Assembly: GCA_016630955.3 (NCBI GenBank)
Contig: CM050001.1
Coordinates: forward strand, 682,001 to 746,000
Length of the DNA: 64,000 bases
DNA from: Didymella arachidicola
Taxonomy: Eukaryota > Ascomycota > Dothideomycetes > Pleosporales > Didymellaceae
Reading direction: 5' to 3'
Of the stretch, positions 21,870-31,598 are shown piece after piece (position 1 is the first letter of the stretch; every line of letters starts with the position of its first letter). The position numbers were made by a program, and so were the translations under genes. Under the pieces are notes generated by a model. It made no database searches, was not told the origin of the DNA, and worked only from the letters and a program-made list of their open reading frames with translations.

Positions 21870-22028
21870 TGTTGTAGGCCAAGCGCTGTTATGAACCTGA
21901 ACTGTGTTACTAATTATGCCGCGCAAGGGCCTAGATATAAGCTAAGCTATAATGCTAAAATAATACAACAATATACACACTCTTCTTAAGATCCTATACC
22001 TGCAGCCCCCGTACCTAACCGTGCAACA
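21870..22028 (+). repeat. 3' LTR of the copia element
   Basis: 159 bp, beginning TGTTGTAGGCC and ending CCGTGCAACA, directly after the polypurine tract and followed by CTAGC. At 11 of the 13 positions that differ from the 5' LTR it has the T or A state. Confidence 0.92.
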
Positions 22029-22529
22029 CTAGCTTATACATAATAATTACTATCCCTTTTATATAGTACTTAAGCGCGCTTAGTATAGAATCTAGTAAGC
22101 TGCCCTACTACTTTAAATACTTCTTTTAAATTAAAGTTAATTATAACCTAAATTCTAGGGTATTACTATAGGTTTGCAACTACTAGTGCTTAATGTTTAT
22201 AGGGAGTAGTAGTAATAGAATGCGTAGCTTTATATTAAGAGTTAGTATAACCTATTCTAGGTTAAAAGAGACTAGTCCTACGCCTTAGAACCCTTTCTAG
22301 ATATTACTAAAGGTAATAGCTTTCTTATAAGCTGCTTTAAAGTAGATTAGGAACTCCTACTTTATAATATATTTAATTTAGTTGCGTATAAGCTTATTAA
22401 ACTTAACTCTATACGCCCTCTTTAGAGGGCCAAAACAACCTACGTTAAGTAGCTATAGAAGGTGCAATAAGTACATAGGCATATATAGGGTTATAAGCTT
22501 CTAATCCTTATAGTATTATATAAATTCTA

Positions 22530-24392
22530 ACGTACCTCACGGGCGAAGGAATCACCGGGCGAGAGAATTACTTTTGTCAAGACCCTACCAAAACACTAAC
22601 CCTACACCAATGCCTCTACAACAACCACAGTTTAACGCGTTAAAAGAGCGTCAGATTCAGCTTGCGCTTCAAGCTCTAAAACAAGACGCAAAACTCTTAC
22701 AGCGACGCGCTGCAGCCATCTACGGAGTCTCTCAAAGTACTACAAGCAAACGACGCGCTGGACAGCCTTCACACGTCGATACTATGGCCAACTCACGGAA
22801 TATAACCAATACTGAGGAGCAGGTGATTGTTACGCACATACTTGACCTAGTTGAGCGAGGATTTCCCCCTCGGCTGCAAGATGTAGCTGATATGGCCAGT
22901 ATTCTGCGCGCTGAACGCGGATTGGGCCATGTTGGCTCAAACTGGGCCAGTACGTTCGTTTCGCGCCAGGAAGAGCTTGAAGTGAAGTTTAATCGCAAGT
23001 ACGACTACAAGCGAGCTCTCTGCGAGGATCCAGAGGTTATACAGGGCTGGTTCACCCTTGTATCCAACGTCAAAGCCAAGTATGGCATCCTGGACGACAA
23101 CACGTACAACTTCGACAAGACAGGCTTTATGACGGGCCAGATCAGCACTGGAGCAGTTGTTACAGCTTCGGGTATGCGAGGACAAGCAAAGCAGATCCAG
23201 CCAGGTAACCGGGAGTGGGCAACGGTCATCTAGGGCATCAATGCTAAAGGATGGGCTATTCTGCCCTTTATTATCTTTAAGGCGCGCAACTATCTCTCTA
23301 ATTGGTACAAGGACGAAGATCTACCCTAGGACTAGGTTATTGGCATCTCTAAGAACGGTTGGACTACTAATAAGCTTACTTTTGACTAGCTAAAGCACTT
23401 CAATGTGCATTTAAAGGGACGCACTGTTGGCAGCCACCGCATGCTTATTGTTCATGGCTATAAGAGCCACAACTCCCTCTAATTCCAGCAATACTGCAAG
23501 GACAGCAAGATTATACCTGTATGTATGCCTCCGCACTCATCGCATCTCCTGCAGCCACTTAATGTGGGCTGTTTTGCTCCTCTAAAGAAGGCGTACTCGT
23601 GCTAAGCCAAAAACGCCATACGCAACCGGATTAACCACATTACAAAGCAGGAGTTCCTGCCGTGCTTTAAAGCGGCCTACAACACTGCAATTACTGCTAG
23701 CCACATCCGAGGAGGGTCCGAGGTGCTGGACTGGCCCCTTTTGACCCAGAACGGGTCATATCAACCCTTGATGTGAAGCTCCGCACTCCGTCACCACCAC
23801 TCCCTACAAACAACAAGCTCTGGCAGTCGCAAACCCCAAGCAATACCCTAGAATTTGAGTCGTAATTAACTCTGATTCAAAACAAGTATAAGAGAGAGCA
23901 AGGCAGCTCACCTACGTCTGTTCTAAGCGCAATTGAGCACTACGCAAAGGGGGGAGCTATCCTGTCGCATAAGCTTGCGCTGGCATAAAAACGGATCCGT
24001 GAGCTTAAAGCAGCTGCTGAGGCTACTACACGACGTAAATTGCACAAAAGAAAGCGAGTTTAAGCAGGAGGATCTCTTATAGTTGAAGAAGGCCAGCGAT
24101 TAACAGCTCTAAAGGAGTTTGGGGCGCGTAGTGACAGAAAGAAGGGGAAACAGCAGGTGCGGGATAAAGGAGGTGAACTATCCCAACGACGCTGTGGACG
24201 GTGCGGAGAGGGTGGGCATAATGCACGAACGTGCACAAATGAAGTAGAAGAGGTCTCTAAGTAATATTACAGCTTGTTTCACCCTGTGCAGCGCCAATTT
24301 GTAGTGTTTTAGGCCATAATAGGTTGAGTTTTGGTGGGGTCTTGGCAAAAGTGATTCTCTCGCCCGGTGATTCCTTCGCCCGTGAGGTACGT
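22530..24392 (+). mobile_element. Element F: degenerate family-1 pogo transposon
   Basis: Inverted termini of about 55 bp begin ACGTACCTCACGGGCGAAGG and carry GGGCGA followed by a similar motif twice at 16-bp spacing, then ACTTTTG(T/C)CAAGACC. TA flanks both sides (22528-22529, 24393-24394). Length is 1863 bp, nearly identical to B. Its left flank is the RIP-mutated B copy. Confidence 0.9.
22610..24264 (+). pseudogene. Pogo-family transposase of element F, multiply broken
   Basis: From ATG at 22610 the frame is open for about 208 codons, covering the psq-like HTH, the Tc5-like domain and YNFDKTGF. It then meets TAG at 23231-23233 and several more stops in the core. The second catalytic motif reads LIVHGYKSH and the third LQPLNVGCF, so both aspartates are lost. 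The total length is not a multiple of three, so at least one indel is present. The end retains the CCHC knuckle (RRCGRCGEGGHNARTC). No activity is possible. Confidence 0.88.
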
Positions 24393-24501
24393 TAGTTAAG
24401 ATTAGGGTTTATTAAGGTTAGGGAAAGATGAACATATTAAGGAATTACTTAGGAATTAATTTAGAATTAGTTTAGAATTAGTTTAAAGTACGCTAGTATC
24501 T

Positions 24502-24545
24502 TGGCATGCCACCTCTTGGCACGCCCATGGTCAGGTGGCATGCCA
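24502..24545. repeat. 13-bp perfect inverted repeat, 18-nt loop
   Basis: TGGCATGCCACCT at 24502-24514 is followed by its exact reverse complement at 24533-24545. Each arm is itself partly palindromic (GGCATGCC). It lies at the left edge of transposon fragment G. Function unknown. Confidence 0.8.
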
Positions 24546-25161
24546 GGAGGCAGAGACTGAGTGGTGGTCTCCTTCACGTGTCAATCGAGGCCAGCAGCTC
24601 CTAGACGAAGCCGATGACGTAGAGAAGGCAGAAGAGATTAGAAAAGCAGACGCAGCTGAGCTCCGTGAGTCTACTCGCTTGCTCAAGCAGAAGCTTGAGG
24701 CAGAGAAGGTGGAGAAGCGAGCAAGAGAGAAGAAGGAGCGGGATGAGAGGCATGCCAGAGAGCGAGCAGAAATCGACGCACGGAAAGAGGCACGGGCACT
24801 CAAGAAGGCACAGAATGATCAGGCAAAAGCTATACAATTATCCCAAAGAGGCAAGCGTAAGGCCTCACAAGCTGCAGCACCAAAAAAGAAGCAGAGGCGT
24901 AGTGCTGCAGGTAGTGTTCGTGAGGTGCCTGCACCAAGTCCTCAACCAGCACCTCCACTTAAGACTACCACACGAGGTCGCAACGTTAAGCTACCATACA
25001 AGTATCGTTAGGATCAGTGTCGAATAGGCCTATAGAACACTCTGCTAAAAAATCTAGTTAAGATAGCAATTGTGTGTAGCTCAATAGCTTCATTTTTGGA
25101 GGCTCACATTTAGGTGGTTGGTGCGCGTTACGATGCACGCGCGTTACGGGCACGGACACTG
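24534..25161 (+). mobile_element. Fragment G: 3' part of a family-2 element
   Basis: Contains the C-terminal third of a family-2 transposase and an intact right end, with CGTAACGCGC repeated at 16-bp spacing and the terminal box GCACGGACACTG followed by TA (25162-25163). The left two thirds of the element are missing. Confidence 0.8.
24535..25011 (+). pseudogene. C-terminal piece of a family-2 transposase
   Basis: 158 residues open from ATG, starting just before EWWSPS and continuing through a Glu/Lys/Arg coiled coil to KAIQLSQRGKRKASQ and the tail RGRNVKLPYKYR. It is colinear with the last part of the element C transposase (from about GAVLWSPS) and has no stop or shift. It lacks the DNA-binding and catalytic domains, so it is a remnant; if expressed it would be only the coiled-coil tail. 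Confidence 0.8.
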
Positions 25162-25216
25162 TACCCGCAGCGGCAGTACAGCAACTCGATATAATTAATT
25201 TATGTAAGAGAACATC

Positions 25217-25360
25217 ATTGCAAAGGCCTACAGAGCACTCCACCAACTTATATCGTGATAATAGCTATTGTGTGTGGCTCTACAGCCTCATTTTTGTGCT
25301 AGCCGTGAAGGCGTTGAGGCGTGCATTGGTTGAATCCGTGCATTGGGTGCACGGACACGG
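25217..25360 (+). mobile_element. Second family-2 right end, solo terminus
   Basis: This repeats the subterminal tail of fragment G (compare 25024-25161) and ends with CAATGCACG motifs at 17-bp spacing and the box GTGCACGGACACGG, followed by TA (25361-25362). No coding part is attached. Confidence 0.75.
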
Positions 25361-25467
25361 TATCCGGCTGACTCCTTGCGCACGCTGTCGCCTTGCCTCT
25401 TTCTTGATCCAAACGCTGACACTTGACCACATCCAGGCAACAGACCTGCCACTGCGGCAGCAACCGT

Positions 25468-25651
25468 TCAAAGTATGACGGACAATAGGCCGTCTCCATC
25501 CTCAGCTTTAACGTACGTGACACTCAGCATCTCCGCGATAGCCTCTATCCGAGCGTAATTAGCTCCATAGTTCGAACCGTTCCACTTTATGAATGCTCTT
25601 GTCGAAGCTGCGCCTTGAGACCTATGGATGCATCCGGTCACACAGACGTAG
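25468..25651 (-). pseudogene. 3' part of an unidentified gene disrupted by element H
   Basis: A minus-strand frame enters from the element H insertion site and is open to TGA at 25468-25470, about 60 codons, beginning CVTGCIHRSQGAASTRAFIK in the gene direction. The same frame resumes without shift on the other side of H (see 27504-27589). I do not recognise the protein; it is cysteine-containing at the break and lacks low-complexity bias, so it looks like a real host exon. Confidence 0.45.
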
Positions 25652-25653
25652 TA

Positions 25654-27503
25654 ACGTAAAGCACCATCGAGGCGGCCACACCATCGAACCGGCCACTTTT
25701 CCTTAGCACTGCAACTTTTCCGTACAACACAACATGCAAGAACAACATAAGCAAGAATTAACTCAACAAGAAGGCAGGATTATTCTTGCTCTTCAGGCGT
25801 ACACTAAGGGACAGTTTCAAAGCGTGCGACGCGCTGCTGCAGCCTACAACGTACGTCATCAACGGCTCTCTGATCGGCTGCACGAAATCAGATTTCGACA
25901 AGAGGCACCACCAAACAGGCAGAAGCTCTCTGTATCTGAAGAGCAAACAATCGTACGATACATACTCGACCTTGACGCGCGCGGATTTGCCCCCCGGCTC
26001 TCTGAGGTGGTAGATATTGCAGATAAACTTCTGGCTGTACGTGGTGGGACACCTGTTGGCAAGAACTAGGCAGAGCGATTCGTCCAGCGCACAGAGAAGC
26101 TCAAAATGGCCTTCAATCGAGCAAAGGATCGCCAGAGAATACTCCAGGAGGATCTAGCAGTTATCAGCGCCTGATTTCAGCTTGTACGGGACACAAAAGA
26201 CAAGTATAGGGTCCAGGATAATAACATCCACAACTTTCATGAGACCAGCTTCTAGATGGGAATTATTGGCTTAATGAAGGTTGTTACAGGTTCAGAGAGA
26301 CGTACGAGACCAAACCTCGTCCAGCCAGGTGATCGGGAGTGGGTTACAGCTATCCAGAGCATCTGTGCTGCTGGGTATGCTATCCCACCCTTTATCATCT
26401 ACAAAGGGCGCGTACACATCTCTGCCTGGTATAAGGAGACTAACATACCGTACGATTGGAAGCTCTCTGTCTCTGAGAACGGATGGACGAACAATCAGCT
26501 CGGCCTAGAGTGGTTGAAGCACTTTAACCAGCATACAAAGGCGCGTCAGAAGGGCTCGTACAGGCTGCTTATTTTGGACGGCCATGAGAGCCACCTTAAC
26601 CAGGATTTTAAGGACTACTGCCTAGAAAACATGATCCTTACCCTTTGTATGCCTGCTTACTCATCGCACATCCTCTAGCCACTTGATGTGGTGTGTTTCT
26701 CACCGTTGAAACTGAAGTACTCTCAACGAGTACGAGCCTTGGCATCCCGACGCGTCTTCCACATTAACAAAGAAGGCTTCCTTCTAGCCTTTAGGGACGC
26801 GTTTTTCGACGTGTTTACGTACAAGAACTGCAAGAAGGCCTTTAAGGCTTTAGGGCTTGTGCCTATCAACGCGCAGCGTGTCTTGGATCGCCTGGATGTA
26901 CAGACTCGTACGCCACCACCAGTACCCCTACTAGAAACACCGTGGCAATCCCAAACACCAAGCAATTCACATGAATTTGGGTCACAGGCAAGGCTTGTAA
27001 GGCAAGCTATCGTACAATCACCTGAAGTAGCAAGAGAGGGGTTTGCACAGCTTGTAAAAGGTAGTAAGCTTATGCTACATGAGAATGTTGTACAAGCAGC
27101 TCGCATCCGTGAGCTTGAAGAGCAGGTAGCAGTACTTACTAAGCGCAAAACCCGGAAAAGAAAGCAGATCCAGCATAGTGGTACAATAGAGTATGGTGAA
27201 GTAGCAGCCTCTATAGCTGAAAGCGCAGCTGCAGCTTGTACGGTGTTAAAAAGAGCGCGTGTTAGGAGTAGTCATGAAAGAGCACAACCAGGTCAACGGC
27301 ACTGTGGCAACTGTGGAAAGACTGGGCACAACGCGCGTACGTGCCAGAAAGATGCAGAGGAAGATTCTACATCTAAAAGCAAGTGCTTCGTACGCAGGTA
27401 CACTAGAGGGGAGTGAGTAATTGCTTGTATTGTACGTGGTGTTCGCAGTGCCAAGGAAAAGTAGCCGGTTCGATGATGTGGCCGCCTCGATGGTGCTTTA
27501 CGT
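25654..27503 (+). mobile_element. Element H: degenerate family-1 pogo transposon
   Basis: Inverted termini of about 56 bp begin ACGTAAAGCACCATCGAGGC and carry TCGA(G/A)(G/C)CGGCCA twice at 17-bp spacing, then ACTTTTCC. TA flanks both sides (25652-25653, 27504-27505). Length is 1850 bp. Confidence 0.92.
25734..27416 (+). pseudogene. Pogo-family transposase of element H, four nonsense codons
   Basis: A 561-codon frame without indels but with TAG at 26067-26069, TGA at 26172-26174, TAG at 26253-26255 and TAG at 26676-26678. Two of these replace tryptophan codons conserved in the other copies (TGG to TAG and TGG to TGA), and one replaces the Gln of LLQPLD. The first catalytic aspartate is histidine (HNFHETSF). 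LLILDGHESH, PLDVVCFSPL and a CCHC knuckle (RHCGNCGKTGHNARTC) remain. Confidence 0.9.
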
Positions 27504-27589
27504 TATAACATTCTGACGAAGCAGTATCAACTGTATGGCCCGTATACGCGACCAGAATGGCAACATCGTGATACGTCTGAGCGGGTCAG
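27504..27589 (-). pseudogene. 5'-side exon piece of the gene disrupted by element H
   Basis: On the minus strand the frame YHDVAILVAYTGHTVDTASS runs into the H insertion and continues in phase at 25651 once the element and one TA are removed. A CTCAG acceptor-like site lies at about 27577-27581, so an intron may precede. Upstream exons were not identified. The gene is not recognised. Confidence 0.4.
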
Positions 27590-28191
27590 ACTTCAAGAAA
27601 GCCACAGTTTGACCTTGAGCTGTCATGGAGGTTGTTCCGTTTCCGCTACAACGCGAATCTATCACTGTTTCGCTCTTTGTAAATCCGGGACCCAGCCAGA
27701 CTGCGACATTAGCTGCGCTGAAGCGCCTGTCAACGATTTGATTCAACTGATGACATCGCCTGTCTGATCGCACATGATCGTGGGGCCAAGATTGACGCTT
27801 TGGGTTTGACAAAGGCATGCGGCATGACCGACGGTACATTACTACGTGAAAGCATGGGGTGCTGCACAACTGAATGATGTCAGATCATCACAAAGCGAAA
27901 GAAAATCCTAGAGCGACTTGATGAATCGATTAAATAGCCTCAATAAGGATGAACAAAGCCTGATAGAAGTCAGATGCAGTGAAGTAACATCCGCGACACC
28001 AACACCGTTTTCTGTAGCAAAGCGAAAACGAAAGCAAACAAATAAATGGATCGAAGGGAAATCGCTTCACAGAGAACTTAACATCGCCCCCTTGCTGTTC
28101 CACACCACCAATGCATAAGCACCGCCTTCCCTCCAACGCCTCGCAGATCGTCCACGCGAACAAGATATGTATGTGTATCCTCCTCACTGCC
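27590..28191. other. No recognised gene
   Basis: About 0.6 kb between the gene piece broken by element H and the 3' end of the antizyme gene. It may hold missing 5' exons of the broken gene on the minus strand, but none could be defined. Confidence 0.4.
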
Positions 28192-29155
28192 CTAAGTCTC
28201 CATCTCCATGAAAAGCCATTGCTGGCTGGTGGTTTCGACCTCCATGTCCTCATCGACCACGAAGTCATCGAGTGTCGCAAGGCCAAAGCCAATCCAGCCG
28301 AGGTCCTTCATGAGGGCCTTGGAATCGGTGGAGCGATCAATGGCTACAACAAGCCTGTCGCATCCGAAGTAAGGTACTTCACAGAGCTCGAGGAGGGCCA
28401 TGAGGCTGCCGAAGGTTAGTACTAGGTCGAAGTAAGAGCTCGCAGCGCTCGCGGCGCTCGCAGGAGGGGGTACGTACCCAGCCTTCAGATCTCCAGAAGA
28501 CTGCATGACCGCCTGATCAAAAAAGACGAACATCGCCCTCTCGCTCTGCGTCTCCGCAACGAAGCCGCGAAAACGGATGCCTCCAACGTAGTCCCACATC
28601 TCGATGGCCTCGGTCACGGTGCTCTTGTTACCGGAGCTGACCGCGACCTCTTGCACCGAGCCAGGTGTGCCGTAGTCGGATGTTCCGTAGTTGTTGCTGT
28701 TAAGCATACCCGCCACCAGCGAGTCCTGCTGGCGCTGATTCCCCTCACCCAGGAAAACAGACCGCAGTGTCTCGCAGAAGAGTCTCTCACACTCGACCGT
28801 GATGGTGTATGCTGCCCCCCCTCTGCGCGCCTTACTCCGCAGAGTGTTGCTGGCGGCGAGGGGGGGACTTGAAGGGGGGGATGAGTTTTCCTGCACGATA
28901 TTAGCAATTGTTATCGTAAAAAAATGGTACAAATCGCTGCTTGACGCAGTCTACAGAGAAGAGCTTACCAAGCCGACCTCAGGCCCACCACTCGACCCCG
29001 GCGGCCCCCGTAGTGCTGTAGTGGAAGCCGTTGACCTTCGCATCGCGGAGGCTCACGGCGTAGCAGGAAGCACGGGTCTCTCCGCTCGACGAGGCATTCG
29101 AGCGGACGCTACAATTACTACTACTACTACTGTTTCGTTTCATGGTGAACGCCAT
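28192..29155 (-). CDS. OAZ: Ornithine decarboxylase antizyme (programmed +1 frameshift)
   Basis: Antizyme binds ornithine decarboxylase, blocks its dimerisation and hands it to the proteasome, and is made only when polyamines promote a +1 ribosomal frameshift. ORF0 starts at ATG 29155 and ends after 58 codons at TGA 28979-28981. Skipping one base there puts translation in the frame that reads EVGL, crosses a 78-bp intron (28891-28968, GTAAGC...GTGCAG) and continues through 28192-28890 to TAG. The body has the antizyme signatures CERLFCETLRSVFLGE, VGGIRFRGFV, LMALLELCEVPYFGCDRLVV and MKDLGWIGFGLATLDDF. Predicted full product is about 294 residues. The stretch 28932-28891, open in the main frame, is intron, so an ATG at 28932 is not the start. 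Confidence 0.92.
28976..28985 (-). other. Programmed +1 frameshift site of antizyme mRNA
   Basis: The site reads TGG GCC TGA G. The ORF0 stop TGA directly follows a GCC codon, and slipping one base forward reads GAG GTC GGC TTG, then the splice junction. Known antizyme sites are NNN-UGA with an element-dependent P-site codon (UCC in animals, GCG in budding yeast); GCC-UGA fits the type. Known: polyamines stimulate the shift. Inferred: the same control here. Confidence 0.85.
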
Positions 29156-29974
29156 TACTACAGGAGTGCCACAGTTGCGCTGCTGGCGGAGATGTCGCTG
29201 CGTGCGGGGATGTTCTGGTTGACGTGAGAGTCGACGCTACTAACTGGTCCGGAGACGGGCGACGTTGGATGGCGGCGGTGGAAGGTTGGCGTTGAGTGCT
29301 GCGGTGGAAAGCGTGGATGACAGACGTTGGTGAGGTGATGGATGATCGAAATGAGGAGAAATGCTTGGCGTACCTTGGTGCGGCGCTAGCGCTAGAAGAT
29401 TCCGTGGACGAGTGACGGATGCAGATTCGCGCACGCGCAGAACGTTCGATGCGTGTTGACTATTACTCTAATTCTGGCAAATGTGGTGATTGCGTTCACT
29501 GAGGCTGTTGCTGTCTTCAGGTTAGAAGGAAGCGGTGACGGTGTTCCCAATCTTCCTGAGGCTTTGCCAGAGGCCACTTCCATATGCAAAGCCGCAAATA
29601 CAAGCAGAGTCAATTGCGCAGCAGGCAGGAAGCGACTGGCCGCTGTTCATATGTCAAGATGGGCAGACTTCACGATGAGTGCTTAGAGATAACCTCGATT
29701 GTATCGATTTACTACTCAACTAACGGAACTCCATTACTTTTCTAGTAGCTTCCTCAGCGTGTCTACGCCTCGCCAGATGATCAGATAGATAGGAAAAGCA
29801 TACACCGTGCGGAAATCCGTCCTCCTCGCACATCTACAACCAGTATGCAAGTCGGATATCTCGCTTATGCAGGAAAATTCAAACAAGGAAATGTACTCAT
29901 GCACTCGAGTGGAGCGTAGCGGCATCGTACAGTGGGCGGGTGGGGCCTCGTATCGCGTACAAAAGTCGACAGGT
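29156..29974. other. Intergenic: antizyme promoter side and FKBP 3' side
   Basis: About 0.8 kb between the start of the antizyme gene and the end of the FKBP gene, both on the minus strand. No coding frame is supported. A TACTAC-type trinucleotide run (about 29116-29131) belongs to the antizyme ORF0 serine stretch, not to this spacer. Confidence 0.5.
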
Positions 29975-31598
29975 TTAGTTGACCGAGATGCACTTGATGT
30001 CGAAGATCAAGTCGGAGTTGGGGGGAATGTCCGGGGGGGCACCCTTCTTGCCGTAGGCCATGGCGGCGGGGATGGTGAGGCGGCGCTCACCACCAGCGGT
30101 CATGCCGGCGACACCAACGTCCCAACCCTTGATAACCTGGCCGACACCGAGCTTGAATGCAAACGGCTTACCCTTCTTGTTGGCTGTATTGACATTAGCT
30201 TCGCTCGTCTGGTCTGAGAAGATCAAAACTTACAGTCAAAGACCTTGCCGTTCTTCAGCTTGCCAATGTAGCGCATCTCGACACGGTCACCCTTCTTGGC
30301 GGCCTTACCCTTACCCTCCTTCTTGTCGTCGACGGTAACACCGCTGACGTTGCGGGGTCCCTTAGCGGCGGCGGGCTTTGCGGCTTCCTTCTTCTCGTCA
30401 ACCCTGGGCGAGCCAGTGGGGCCCATCTCGAGGTTCTTGGAGAACTGTACCTTCTTCTTGTCGGAGCTCGGGGTCTCGACCTTCTCAGCCTTAGCAGCGA
30501 CAGCCTGGCCGTCGTTCTTCTTAACCTTCTTCGCAGCCTTGGCCTCGCCGTTAGTAGCAGCCTTGCTGATCAAGTCGTCGAGGCTAGCCTCCTCCTCGGC
30601 GGCGCGCTTGTTGTTCTTCTTGCCCTTCTTGGCATCGACTAGCTTGGGTGCCTCCTCCTCAGAGTCGACCTCGGTGATGCGGGGGTTCTCTAGGCCGTCG
30701 AGCTCATCCTCCTCAGAATCGTCCAAAGAGTCGATATCGAGCTCGTCCTCATCGGGAGAAAGGTCATAGTCCTCCTCGTCGTAGTCATCCTCCTCATCCT
30801 CGTCCTCATCATCGGGAAATGCGATGTAGTTACCGGTAACGAAAACGTCATGTGTACCATCGACCTGGAGGTAGACCTCCTCGCCCTCACGGACAGTGAT
30901 GTCGAGAGGCTGCTGGTAGTTCTGCGCGGCATTAGCTAACTAATAAAGACTTGTGATGTTGCAGAATAACGTACCCTCTCGGGGTCGAGAGTGCAGAGAA
31001 CGAACTCCTCGATCTCCTCGGCCTCCTCCTCATCCTCGTCATCCTCATCAATGGAGTCCTCATCGCTGTCCTCCTCAGCAGAGATCTTGCCCTTGCCCTT
31101 GCCGTTGACGGCGTCGATCTCCATCTCGTCCTCGGCGATCTCCTGGGCAATCTTCTTCTTGAGAGCAGCTTCCTTGGCCTTCTTGGACTTGGCCTTGTCG
31201 CTGGGGCCGCCGTTAGACTCGTCCTCGCTATCCTCTTCGCTGTCCTCGTCAGGAAGAGCAACACCACCAGCACGGAGCTTGGCAATGATGCTCTCGACGT
31301 CCTCGCCGTCGATGTCATCCTCGCCATCCTCGTCATCCTCGTCATCCTCGTCATCAAGGTCCATGGGTACGCGGATGATCCTCAGAGTTGCACGAGGGAC
31401 CTTGTGGTTCTCGTCGATCTGGGGCTCGGCGCTGGGGTCGATGGCGGCCATGGTGATGCGAAACTGGACGAAATCAGCGGGATCTCATAAGCACGATGTC
31501 ATTGAACCTACGGCAGCAGAAGGGTCGACAGCAGCCGGGATGGGCAGACCGCCAACGGGAATGCGACGTCCGTAGACGCCTGCGGGAACAGAGGGCAT
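29975..31598 (-). CDS. FPR4: Nucleolar FK506-binding peptidyl-prolyl isomerase (Fpr3/Fpr4 type)
   Basis: Four exons: 31512-31598, 30975-31463, 30234-30921 and 29975-30183, with introns of 48, 53 and 50 bp (all GT...AG); the joined frame is 490 residues. The N-terminal part (about 1-110) is a nucleoplasmin-like fold beginning MPSVPAGVYGRRIPV. Long Asp/Glu tracts and Lys-rich blocks follow, as in nucleolar histone-chaperone FKBPs, and the C-terminal 110 residues are an FKBP domain: RVEMRYIGKLKNGKVFDSNK, FKLGVGQVIKGWDVGVAGM, GGERRLTIPAAMAYG and LIFDIKC. The known yeast homologues isomerise prolines in histone tails and act in rDNA chromatin. The plus-strand open frames opposite the acidic tracts are shadows. 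Confidence 0.93.

Larger units (their letters stand above)
17867..22028 (+). mobile_element. Ty1/copia LTR retrotransposon remnant with internal deletion
   Basis: Two 159-bp LTRs (TG...CA) face the same way and are flanked by the 5-bp duplication CTAGC (17862-17866 and 22029-22033). Between them lie a gag-like segment (about 18260-18604; WYNSIEDLAKRNEVWKYCDP), then directly reverse transcriptase (about 20520-20900; FKIAFTNADMDEEVY, LFLYVDNMLV) and RNase H (SSDASFADDPETRRSTQGYL). The protease and integrase region is absent. A purine tract (aaggggggg) precedes the 3' LTR. Element E occupies the junction between gag and RT. Without E the element is only about 2.3 kb, so it is internally deleted and inactive. 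Confidence 0.88.
17515..22527 (-). mobile_element. RIP-mutated partial copy of element B, split by a copia element
   Basis: 17515-17866 aligns with element B 934-1290 and 22029-22527 aligns with B about 1270-1770, with the copia element between them. The differences are overwhelmingly C-to-T and G-to-A (for example, cacttagagccctc in B reads tatttagagacctc here), which drops GC sharply and destroys all coding capacity. Both ends of the element are missing. The split restores exactly one copy of CTAGC when the copia element is removed. Confidence 0.88.

Noticed and set aside
24400..24440. Interstitial telomere repeat
   Set aside because: Only two TTAGGG-like units in degenerate context; too few for a telomere-derived tract.
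25480..25500. Shared 15-16 bp string (GGACAATAGGCCGT) at about 25489 and 55114
   Set aside because: One match of this length between two sites in 64 kb is near chance expectation and has no flanking similarity.
28891..28932. ATG at 28932 as antizyme start
   Set aside because: The segment is intronic: consensus splice sites join the ORF0 exon to 28890, and ORF0 with its UGA shift site lies upstream.
30296..31575. Long plus-strand open frames opposite the FKBP gene (Ser-rich)
   Set aside because: They are antisense readings of GAC/GAG/AAG-rich acidic and basic tracts; codon structure and domains support only the minus strand.
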